This document shows positions 1 to 6,029 of a stretch of DNA of 8,576 bases, one piece after another (the first letter of the stretch is position 1; every line of letters starts with the position of its first letter). The DNA lies in the NCBI GenBank assembly GCA_905236585.1, contig CAJOQZ010000197.1, positions 1 through 8,576 of the forward strand, given 5' to 3'. The translations under genes and the position numbers were made by a program. The DNA comes from an uncultured Lachnospiraceae bacterium (GTDB lineage Bacteria > Bacillota > Clostridia > Lachnospirales > Lachnospiraceae). The notes under the pieces are model-generated. The model made no database searches and was not told the origin of the DNA. It saw only the letters and a program-made list of their open reading frames with translations.

Positions 1-517
1 AAAGCCGCTGTATCTTGCCATTACAATGCTTGTCGTATTCTTTCGGGGCATCCACGACGACGGCGCCGTGGATCTTGCATTGGATGTCATGCTGCTGCTG
101 GCAGTGTTTTCATTTTTTAACCGCGTATATATGCTGCGCCTTCTGCTTGCGGAATACGGTATTTTGTCATGCATTAGGCTTTTCTTTGCATTTTCAGGCG
201 CACGGTCCGACATGTCGCATGTGCTGCTTACGACGGCGGGTTCGCTTGTAATGGTGGGACTTTTTTGTTTCAGTTGTAAAAAGACCATTGAAGAGCGGCG
301 CGCCTCCCGCCTAACTGCCGAGGAAAAGGATGCGCGGATCGAGGCGGTAGATGCCGACATGGAGGACTTTCTTTCAAACATTTCCCATGAACTGCGGACG
401 CCGGTCAATGTGGTAAACGGCATGTCGGAAATGCTGATCAAAAACTACGCCTCTGACGAGGCGACATTATCATGCAAAGCGGCACCACCCAGTTTTTCCT
501 GCTTCTGCCGGAACTAA
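1..517 (+). pseudogene. Sensor histidine kinase, N-terminal and H-box remnant (open at left edge)
   Basis: The frame is open from base 2, so the gene starts outside the window. It encodes hydrophobic membrane stretches (about 20-130, 130-200 and 220-280 nt), then a charged linker, then the phosphoacceptor H-box of a HisKA dimerisation domain: NISHELRTPVNVVNG, with the histidine codon at 386-388. The kinase would autophosphorylate this histidine in response to a signal sensed at or in the membrane. After the residues NYASDE (to about 460) the reading frame turns into unrelated Cys/Ser/Pro-rich sequence and stops at 515-517. The second HisKA helix and the whole ATP-binding (HATPase) domain are absent, so this product cannot be an active kinase. 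The sequence just after the break, read in another frame, is the tail of a GGDEF-like domain. That indicates an internal deletion in a longer hybrid kinase gene. I am confident of the HisKA identity; the rest of the original architecture is inferred. Confidence 0.8.
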
Positions 518-633
518 AAGAAGAAGATTTAGACATAGTGATAGAGCGCATCATGAGCAAATGGGAAACGACAGATGGTCATGATGCCGTGGAAATCACG
601 TATGTTACAGAAACCATCTTTTATACAAGGTGA
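458..633 (+). pseudogene. C-terminal remnant of a degenerate GGDEF-like domain
   Basis: In the frame of 472-633, with readable upstream codons from about 457, the sequence reads RGDIIMQSGTTQFFLLLPEL and then a helix containing a VIERI motif. This lines up with the centre of GGDEF domains (R..D....RYGGDEF..LLP...........ERI). The signature GGDEF is replaced by GTTQF, so diguanylate cyclase activity is not expected even in the parent protein. The frame stops with TGA at 631-633. An ATG at 472 exists but has no convincing ribosome site, and the homology begins upstream of it, so I read it as an internal methionine of the parent gene. It is probably the 3' end of the same gene as the kinase remnant immediately upstream, now out of frame with it. 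Its stop codon overlaps the ribosome site of the next gene, as expected for an original operon. The GGDEF assignment comes from motif spacing only. Confidence 0.6.
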
Positions 634-636
634 GCC

Positions 637-1692
637 ATGGCTGATAAAATCGTAATGGGCTATTGGGACTGCCCGTTTTGCCAAACGAAGAAAATCAAAG
701 GGACTTTGCAGGACTGTCCGAACTGCGGCGCGACGCGGACGAAGGATGTCCGGTTTTACATGGACCAAGACATAACGTATTTGAGCGAAGAGGATGCGAA
801 GTCGAAGGGCAAAGGCGCGGACTGGATGTGCACTTGGTGCCGATCCTTCAATTCTGCTTCTGCCGTCAAATGCAAAAACTGCGGCGCCGAGCGAGATGAT
901 AAAAGTTATGACTACTTTGAAAGGCAGGAACAGAAGGAAAAAAATCATGCGGCCAGCATGACGAGCGGGGGAGGTACGAAGGAGCAGGCGAATATTCGTT
1001 CTGAGCGGAAGGCGTTCAATATCGGGAAACTGATTCTTTCCATGCTGTTTTTGATCGCCATCATCACGGGGATCGTATCCTTGTTTTTGCCGAAGACCAA
1101 GAATCTTACCGTATCCGCCGTCAGTTGGCGGTACAACATCGAAATAGAAAAATACAGGGAAGTTGAGGAGAGCGACTGGTATTTGCCCGCCGACGGCACG
1201 CTGATACGTACGGCAAGAGAAATCCATCATTATGACGAAGTGCTGGATTATTACGAACGGGTGGCAAAAACAAGAGATGTCATAGACGGCTATGATGAGA
1301 GCACTTCCTATTCCGACAACGGGGACGGGACATTTACCGAACATACAACAAGGACGCCGCGGTACAAGACCGAGACTTATTATGAGGAGGAACCTGTCTA
1401 CAGGGACGTTCCCGTGTATCAGACGAAGTATTATTACACGATTTGGCGCTGGATGCATGAGCGCGACGTGACGACGACGGCGAACGACAAAAACCCATTC
1501 TACGGCGATGTCGTACTTGGCGAAAACGAACGGGAAGGCAGACGTTCTGAAGAGTATAACGTCACGGGTTTTACCAAGAGGAAAGGCAAGGAGAAAACCT
1601 ATGATGTTCCCGCCGAGATCTGGAACGAGGTTTTCCCGGATCATACATATAAAGTGAAGATACAGGGATCGAAGATATTGGAATTGAAGTAG
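637..1692 (+). CDS. Membrane protein with zinc ribbon and RanBP2-type zinc finger
   Basis: The 351-aa protein has three parts. Residues 12-30 form a zinc ribbon (C12, C15, C27, C30). Residues 63-82 match the RanBP2-type finger spacing exactly (W63-x-C65-x2-C68-x3-N72-x6-C79-x2-C82), a fold known to bind RNA or ubiquitin in eukaryotes. A charged linker leads to one transmembrane helix (about 131-151). The positive residues just before it (R121, R124, K125, K131) suggest the fingers are cytosolic and residues 153-351 lie outside. The outer part is rich in Tyr, Glu and Arg, with a stretch (about 242-275) of repeated Y/V/P-containing motifs ending in IWRW, and no enzyme motif I recognise. The start ATG at 637 follows AAGGTGA (627-633), which overlaps the stop of the kinase/GGDEF remnant, so the two were probably once co-translated. 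The protein could be a sensor or scaffold for the neighbouring signalling proteins; its function is unknown. The frame is intact. Confidence 0.85.
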   Translation: MADKIVMGYWDCPFCQTKKIKGTLQDCPNCGATRTKDVRFYMDQDITYLSEEDAKSKGKGADWMCTWCRSFNSASAVKCKNCGAERDDKSYDYFERQEQKEKNHAASMTSGGGTKEQANIRSERKAFNIGKLILSMLFLIAIITGIVSLFLPKTKNLTVSAVSWRYNIEIEKYREVEESDWYLPADGTLIRTAREIHHYDEVLDYYERVAKTRDVIDGYDESTSYSDNGDGTFTEHTTRTPRYKTETYYEEEPVYRDVPVYQTKYYYTIWRWMHERDVTTTANDKNPFYGDVVLGENEREGRRSEEYNVTGFTKRKGKEKTYDVPAEIWNEVFPDHTYKVKIQGSKILELK

Positions 1693-1753
1693 CGGTTTTT
1701 TTGATTCTTGTTTTGCAATATTACAACGGATAAAGAAAGAATAAAGGCATACT

Positions 1754-2305
1754 ATGTTTGTGAAAAAAGCAAATGCTTATCTTGCACTTATTTCCATTCT
1801 GATGCTTGTTTTGCATGCGGCATATCAGTTGTTTTCTTATATTGCGTTCTTTTACAATCCTATGCTAAGCGCGGCGTTTGGTTTTACGCTTTTGGCGGCT
1901 GTTTTGCTTCATGTGTTTTTGTCTGTCGTCAGTATCTTTGTGCTGCATGATGCAAAGACAATTCTCTATAAGAAACTGAATATCAGAACGCTGATACAAA
2001 GGATTTCTGCATTGCTTATGATACTTTTGCTTCCGATACATGTAAATGAGTTTCAACTTTTGCAAAACATCTCAAACGGAGTGGAATTTGTTGTTTTGGA
2101 AGGTTTTTTGGTTATGTTTTATGCCGCGCTGTTTTTGCATGTAAGCGCCTCCTTTACCAAGGCACTGATTACGCTGGGATGGCTGTATGATGATGAAAAA
2201 AGAAAGGCCTATGACAGGCTTCTGATGCGGGCGTGTGCGCTTGTGTTTGTTATTGTTGCTGCGATTAGCATTCATACGCATATCAGTTTGATAAACAATA
2301 TTTGA
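1754..2305 (+). CDS. Five-helix cytochrome b-type membrane anchor of fumarate reductase/succinate dehydrogenase
   Basis: This 183-aa, very hydrophobic protein has five likely membrane helices (about 8-33, 38-64, 82-98, 110-142 and 157-178). The type-B anchors of Wolinella fumarate reductase and Bacillus succinate dehydrogenase have the same architecture and bind two haems and menaquinone. Histidines lie in or at the ends of the helices (H21, H53, H96, H129, H174, H176) and are candidate haem ligands, though I cannot assign pairs without an alignment. Sequence similarity alone would not have identified it. The main evidence is its place directly before the flavoprotein and iron-sulfur genes, the same order as sdhCAB and frdCAB. 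Start ATG 1754 follows AAAGG (1743-1747) at 6 nt spacing. I see no convincing sigma-A promoter in the 61 bp upstream. It would be symbol frdC or sdhC if the assignment holds. Confidence 0.75.
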   Translation: MFVKKANAYLALISILMLVLHAAYQLFSYIAFFYNPMLSAAFGFTLLAAVLLHVFLSVVSIFVLHDAKTILYKKLNIRTLIQRISALLMILLLPIHVNEFQLLQNISNGVEFVVLEGFLVMFYAALFLHVSASFTKALITLGWLYDDEKRKAYDRLLMRACALVFVIVAAISIHTHISLINNI

Positions 2306-2316
2306 GTAGGATTCAA

Positions 2317-3951
2317 ATGAAAAAAGTACTTATTGTCGGCAGTGGAATATCCGGACTTAGTTGTGCGATTGCTTGTGCAAAAAGCGGCATGGAGGTGATA
2401 TTGGCATCTCCTTTTCCCTCCGAGAGATCGCAGTCGGTTATGGCGGCAGGGGGAATCAACGCGGTATTAAACGGCCGTGCGGGCGGGGATAGTGTTTCCG
2501 CGCATATTGAAGATACGCTAAAAGGAGGGTGCAATATTGCCGGAAAAGAGGCGGTAAGCGGTTTATGCACGGCGGCTCCCCAAATAATCCGGTGGCTTGA
2601 AAAACTTGGAACGGTTTTTTCAATAAATCCGGATGGAAGCATTGCCCAAAGAGCCTTTGGAGGACAGTCTTTTAACAGAACCTGTTATTGTGGGGCTTCA
2701 ACGGGGAAGCAGATTGTCACTGCGCTTGTTATGGAGGCAAGGCGCTACGAAGGCGCTGGGATGATAAAGCGGCGTTACTGGATGGATTTTTACAGCGCCC
2801 TTATCAAAGGCGGCGTCTGTTATGGCGCGGTTTTTTATAATGAGGCGACGGCAGATCTGGAGATGATTGAGGCTGACGGCGTAGTTATTGCCACCGGCGG
2901 GCAAAACGCCCTGTTTGGAAAAACGACGGGCTCGACCTTATGCGATGGATACGCAGAGGGAAAGTTGTTTATGCAGGGAGTGGAACTTAAGAATCTGGAA
3001 TTTATTCAGTATCATCCGACAACGATAGAAACTGCGCAAAAGAGGATGCTGATATCTGAAGCGGTACGCGGCGAAGGGGGAAGACTGTTTTACGTAGACG
3101 GCAAAAACAGAGTTTATTTCTTGGAAGAGAAGTTTGGCAAAAAAGGTAATCTTATGCCAAGGGATGTGGTTGCAAGATGTATCGATGAGACCCAAAAAGA
3201 GGTCTTTTTGGATATAACATTTCTTGGGAAAGAAGAAATTATAAAGAGGCTAGGGGAAGTATATGACTTGTGTCTGAAATACAGAGGCATTGATATATCA
3301 AAGCAGTGCATCCCGGTTGCGCCGTCTGTGCATTTTTTCATGGGTGGAATTGCCGTAAAGAACAACCACGAGACAAACATAAAAAATCTGTATGCAATAG
3401 GCGAATGCGCATCGATATATCACGGCGCTAACAGGCTCGGAGGAAACTCTCTTCTTGCGGCTGTTTACAGCGGCATAACGGCAGCGAAAGATATCAGCAT
3501 GTCTGCGGGCAACGGAAAATGCGAAGATTTTGGTAGGCAGTTGGATGAGGAAAGGGAAAGATTAAGAACGCTAAGACAGTCGAAAAGTGTTTTTCCCGTG
3601 ATGTATATCAGAGACATGCTGGCGGAGAGCATGAATAAGAATCTTGGGATATCAAGAAGTGAAAGAAAGATTTCGCAGGGAATCGAAGATGTAACATTTT
3701 TCCTGTCTGTTGCGGATAAAATACATTATGACAATTCCGAAATGGCGTACCTGTGCTATTCCCTGGAGGGCATACTGACTCTCGCAAAAGCGACGCTTCT
3801 ATGCGCCGGAGAGAGAAAAGAAAGCAGGGGAGCGCATGCCAGAATGGATTATAAGGAGAAAAAAGATGAATATGCAGCAGCTACGATAATCTCCTATGAT
3901 AATGGAGCCTATAAGATCCGATATGACCGTGGGGATGAATATGAACATTAA
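2317..3951 (+). CDS. Fumarate reductase/succinate dehydrogenase flavoprotein subunit, lacking the covalent-FAD His
   Basis: This 544-aa flavoprotein would interconvert fumarate and succinate. It has an N-terminal FAD-binding fold (GSGISG, residues 8-13), the FAD loop AAGGIN (43-48), the family motif FGGQSFNRT (114-122), IATGG (191-195) and a C-terminal ESRGAH motif (502-507). The catalytic set is present: H233 and T235 in QYHPTT, R251 in SEAVRGEGG, R282 in PRD, H339 in VHFFMGG and R373 in NRLGGNSLL. The residue that normally binds FAD covalently (His in RSHS/RSHT) is Gln39 here (codon CAG, 2431-2433). The start is set at ATG 2317, which has AGGA at 2308-2311. A TTG at 2302 would add five residues and overlap the previous gene, but has no ribosome site. 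The gene lies 11 nt after the cytochrome gene and overlaps the next by 11 nt. L-aspartate oxidase also lacks the His, but its EGGHS-type motif is absent and the partner genes argue against it. Symbol frdA or sdhA. Confidence 0.9.
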   Translation: MKKVLIVGSGISGLSCAIACAKSGMEVILASPFPSERSQSVMAAGGINAVLNGRAGGDSVSAHIEDTLKGGCNIAGKEAVSGLCTAAPQIIRWLEKLGTVFSINPDGSIAQRAFGGQSFNRTCYCGASTGKQIVTALVMEARRYEGAGMIKRRYWMDFYSALIKGGVCYGAVFYNEATADLEMIEADGVVIATGGQNALFGKTTGSTLCDGYAEGKLFMQGVELKNLEFIQYHPTTIETAQKRMLISEAVRGEGGRLFYVDGKNRVYFLEEKFGKKGNLMPRDVVARCIDETQKEVFLDITFLGKEEIIKRLGEVYDLCLKYRGIDISKQCIPVAPSVHFFMGGIAVKNNHETNIKNLYAIGECASIYHGANRLGGNSLLAAVYSGITAAKDISMSAGNGKCEDFGRQLDEERERLRTLRQSKSVFPVMYIRDMLAESMNKNLGISRSERKISQGIEDVTFFLSVADKIHYDNSEMAYLCYSLEGILTLAKATLLCAGERKESRGAHARMDYKEKKDEYAAATIISYDNGAYKIRYDRGDEYEH

Positions 3952-4612
3952 GATATTGCGTCGGAGGGAGCCCGGCGCAGAGCCATACTGGCAGGAATTT
4001 TATTACGAAAAAAAAGAAGATCAGTCCGTGGCAGGGATGCTTGACGAACTCAATTACAAGGATGATTTAAAGGATATTAATGGAAACCCGGCGCCAAGAA
4101 TCCAATGGGAATGTTCCTGTCTGCAAGGCATGTGCGGCGGATGCGCCATGGTAATCAATGGAATCCCCGCGCTTGCCTGTGAGACTTTTTTAAGGGATAT
4201 GAAGGGGGATCGGCTGATATTAGAGCCGTTAAAAAAGTTCCCGGTAATTTCAGACCTTGTTGTGGACAGAGGGATCATTCAGGATAATCTAAGGGATGTA
4301 AATGCTTATATTGGCGAGTATAAAAAGGCGGATACGAACGAATATGAACATATGTATGCTGCCGCCAAATGCCTAAAATGCGGGCTTTGTCTTGAGGTGT
4401 GTCCGAACTACGGCGGCGGCAGGAGATTTTTTGGAGCGCTGTTTGCAAATGATTGTTATCTTATTGCGGCAAGAAGCAGCGTCTTGGATAAGAAGATCAA
4501 AAAGGAATATAATGTGCATTTTGCCAAAGGCTGTTCAAAGTCGCTTTCCTGCGTGGATGTTTGCCCCGCAAAAATTCCTACATTAGCGTCCATTGGTAAA
4601 ATGAATAAGTAG
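3941..4612 (+). CDS. Fumarate reductase/succinate dehydrogenase iron-sulfur subunit
   Basis: The 223-aa protein carries electrons between the flavoprotein and the membrane cytochrome. It has the full cysteine set of the family. A plant-ferredoxin-type [2Fe-2S] site comprises C60, C65, C68 and C80 (CLQGMCGGC plus LAC). A C-terminal dicluster domain has C144-x2-C147-x2-C150-x3-C154-P and C198-x5-C204-x3-C208-P. That gives eleven ligands for one [2Fe-2S], one [4Fe-4S] and one [3Fe-4S] cluster. The length is a little short for the family (about 230-250). In-frame ATGs exist at 3896, 3935 and 3941. I prefer 3941, which has GGGGA at 3931-3935 with 5 nt spacing and gives the usual short N-terminus beginning MNIKIL. 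The start overlaps the flavoprotein stop by 11 nt, implying coupled translation. It is the last gene of the operon, followed 21 nt later by a terminator. Symbol frdB or sdhB. Confidence 0.92.
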   Translation: MNIKILRRREPGAEPYWQEFYYEKKEDQSVAGMLDELNYKDDLKDINGNPAPRIQWECSCLQGMCGGCAMVINGIPALACETFLRDMKGDRLILEPLKKFPVISDLVVDRGIIQDNLRDVNAYIGEYKKADTNEYEHMYAAAKCLKCGLCLEVCPNYGGGRRFFGALFANDCYLIAARSSVLDKKIKKEYNVHFAKGCSKSLSCVDVCPAKIPTLASIGKMNK

Positions 4613-4633
4613 TTGGGTTTTTCAACAACGCCT

Positions 4634-4663
4634 CCGGTGCCAGTTATAGGCACCGGTTTTTTT
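4634..4663 (+). terminator. Intrinsic terminator of the fumarate reductase operon
   Basis: A perfect 8-bp stem (CCGGTGCC 4634-4641 with GGCACCGG 4649-4656) encloses a 7-nt loop and is followed by seven T residues (4657-4663). It lies 21 nt after the iron-sulfur gene and closes the operon. Its right arm, loop and T tract closely resemble the terminator at 6454-6488. Confidence 0.93.
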
Positions 4664-4826
4664 ATACTTCAAATAAAAGTGGTGTTCCGGCGCCGGTCTG
4701 TAAAATGTTAAGGGTAAGGATTTCCATAATAGGGATGTAACGAAAATGAAGAGCCGTTTTACGGATGTTTCCAAAAGTTCTGTTTAATAATAGGGAACAA
4801 ACAATAGCACGTAAGGAGGATGTCCT
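4664..4826 (+). promoter_or_regulatory. Upstream region of the 4827 gene, with palindrome and strong RBS
   Basis: This 163-bp gap separates the terminator from the next gene, so a promoter is expected here, but I find no good -35/-10 pair. CATAAT (4725-4730) and AATAAT (4786-4791) are acceptable -10 boxes without a matching -35. It contains a perfect 10-bp palindrome CCGGCGCCGG (4687-4696), a small inverted repeat CCGT-TTT-ACGG (4754-4764) and a 10-bp direct repeat ATAATAGGGA at 4726-4735 and 4787-4796. An ideal ribosome site AAGGAGG (4813-4819) lies 7 nt before the ATG at 4827. The repeats could be operator sites; nothing in the sequence proves it. Confidence 0.4.
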
Positions 4827-5795
4827 ATGGAAAAGAAAAGAGCAACTGAGTTTTTTGCAGCAAAGTATGTGTTTCCGCTGGTTAAACTGTTACGATTGGA
4901 GGGCGTAAGCGATCATTTCAACTATCTGCCCTATTGCGACGAGGATGAGGAGAATCTCGCATGGGTGTATTACTATGAGGAACTGGAAAAGGTGCGGCGT
5001 TCGCTCGATAAGTTTGACGGCTTTGATAAGGAAACGAAAAAGAAATTCGTCCGTCTGTGGAAGGAGGTTCGCGAATATGTCAGAAGCTGCTGCGGGATTG
5101 ATTATCTCCCTGACCGTTGGTATGCTGCCAATCCGAAACTGCGCGTATATACGTCGCGTGCCGGTATCTATCATATGCTGAAAAAGGAGATGGATTCCGA
5201 ACGGCTGAATCGGCTAGGGGAATTTACGGAAACGGATGAACTGATCGACCGGCTGGGCTGGGATATCATTGAAGAAGACGGCGATTGTTCGTCGGAGATG
5301 GTAATGGCATTCCTTGCGCTGGCACTGTCCGAGGTCGGCGACTGCGTAGATAAAACCGGCGTGGTCGCGGCGCTGCAAAAAGAGGCGCTTTCCCGCCCGT
5401 TCCGCCTGACGAAAAAGAAGATGGAGACGCTTCGCAGACATGCGGATGCTTATCGGAAGGATACAGCGGCGTTTGAAAAAGAAGCGGCGAAGCGGAAGAA
5501 AATGCTGGAAGCGCTTGACATTGATGTCAGCGAAAAGCCGCTCTCCGATTACGCCAAGGCAATGAAGGAGAAACTGGAAAAGGAAGAGGATGTGAGGGTC
5601 TATCATATTATGGAAGATGAGAAAGGGGTTCGCTTCCTTTGTATATCCCCCGAACGGTTTTACTGGAACATCCAACGACCGAAAAAGACGCAGCTCGGCA
5701 TCTTTGCGTTTGCTTACCGAAAAACCTTTGCGGAGGGCGGATATACCGGCTTCGGGCAGGTTCCCATGGTGGAAGGGTGGTCAGATTTTTTCTGA
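4827..5795 (+). CDS. Hypothetical 322-aa protein, helical and charged, possibly frameshifted at its end
   Basis: I do not recognise this family. The start is secure: AAGGAGG at 4813-4819, 7 nt before the ATG. The protein is soluble, with no signal peptide or membrane helix. It is mostly helical: an N-terminal half with many aromatic and acidic residues (about 1-150), a short hydrophobic helix (158-171), a Lys/Glu/Ala-rich probable coiled coil (about 195-256), and a C-terminal part with beta character and the aromatic cluster ERFYWNIQRP (276-285). It ends ...VEGWSDFF at a TGA inside a perfect hairpin, where a run of six T residues (5786-5791) directly precedes the stop. Reading on in the -1 frame adds 24 residues rich in Gly and Tyr (to 5866); reading on in the +1 frame stays open to 6033. 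The true C-terminus may therefore differ from that given. Base composition resembles the AAA+ and zinc-finger genes more than the fumarate reductase operon. Confidence 0.75.
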   Translation: MEKKRATEFFAAKYVFPLVKLLRLEGVSDHFNYLPYCDEDEENLAWVYYYEELEKVRRSLDKFDGFDKETKKKFVRLWKEVREYVRSCCGIDYLPDRWYAANPKLRVYTSRAGIYHMLKKEMDSERLNRLGEFTETDELIDRLGWDIIEEDGDCSSEMVMAFLALALSEVGDCVDKTGVVAALQKEALSRPFRLTKKKMETLRRHADAYRKDTAAFEKEAAKRKKMLEALDIDVSEKPLSDYAKAMKEKLEKEEDVRVYHIMEDEKGVRFLCISPERFYWNIQRPKKTQLGIFAFAYRKTFAEGGYTGFGQVPMVEGWSDFF

Positions 5796-5798
5796 CCA
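5778..5798 (+). repeat. Perfect inverted repeat enclosing a stop codon
   Basis: TGGTCAGA (5778-5785) and TCTGACCA (5791-5798) form an 8-bp perfect stem with a loop of five T residues. The stop codon of the 322-aa protein (TGA 5793-5795) lies in the right arm. No T tract follows the stem, so this is not a standard terminator. Confidence 0.7.
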
Positions 5799-6029
5799 TC
5801 GGGTACGGAGATATTGTAAGCGGCATGCCATACAATGGATTCGGCCGGGAGGCAGGTCTTTGTTGAAATGCCAGTTTGTAAGGGATATACTGAATGAACA
5901 GAGAAAATCCGAAGTTAAGCAGTATTCTGATGGGGTCAAGAAGAACCGCGGCAAAGAAATTATGATACCGTCGCAAAAAAGCGGCGGGAGATCGTTTTAT
6001 TGGAGAAGCCGCAAGAAAGGAACAAAGAA
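5796..6029 (+). other. Gap between the 322-aa gene and the receiver gene; leader or frameshifted remnant
   Basis: The 234-bp gap holds no secure gene. Two readings compete. It may be intergenic, since it contains a good sigma-A promoter (5863-5891) that would give an approximately 130-nt leader for the receiver gene. Or it may be the shifted 3' end of the upstream gene: one frame (+1 relative to it) is open across the whole gap, is Lys/Arg-rich, and stops at 6031-6033 overlapping the receiver ATG as ATGA. In the leader, GCGGC occurs twice (5948-5952 and 5981-5985) and either copy could pair with GCCGC at 6008-6012, just upstream of the ribosome site. Confidence 0.4.
5863..5891 (+). promoter_or_regulatory. 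Candidate sigma-A promoter for the receiver gene
   Basis: TTGAAA (5863-5868) and TATACT (5886-5891) are separated by exactly 17 bp, each matching the consensus at five of six positions. Transcription would start near 5898 and give a leader of about 130 nt before the ATG at 6030. It is the best promoter match I found in the window. Confidence 0.6.

Noticed and set aside
472..633. Independent small gene of 53 codons starting at ATG 472
   Set aside because: The GGDEF-like match begins upstream of this ATG and there is no ribosome site, so it is better read as the tail of a broken gene.
529..1644. Long antisense open frame opposite the zinc-finger gene (371 codons on the - strand)
   Set aside because: It mirrors a well-supported + strand gene with exact Cys motifs, shows no motif or ribosome site of its own, and has the Arg/Phe/His-rich composition of a shadow frame.
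2302..2316. TTG start for the flavoprotein at 2302
   Set aside because: It overlaps the stop of the cytochrome gene and has no ribosome site, whereas ATG 2317 has AGGA at a good distance and begins the standard FAD-fold N-terminus.
2317..3951. L-aspartate oxidase (NadB), suggested by the missing covalent-FAD His
   Set aside because: The sequence has FGGQSFNRT and HFFMGG motifs of the succinate dehydrogenase/fumarate reductase type, and it sits in an operon with a matching iron-sulfur subunit and membrane anchor.
5778..5798. Terminator for the 322-aa gene
   Set aside because: The stem is perfect, but the T run is in the loop and not after the stem, and the downstream sequence is GC-rich.
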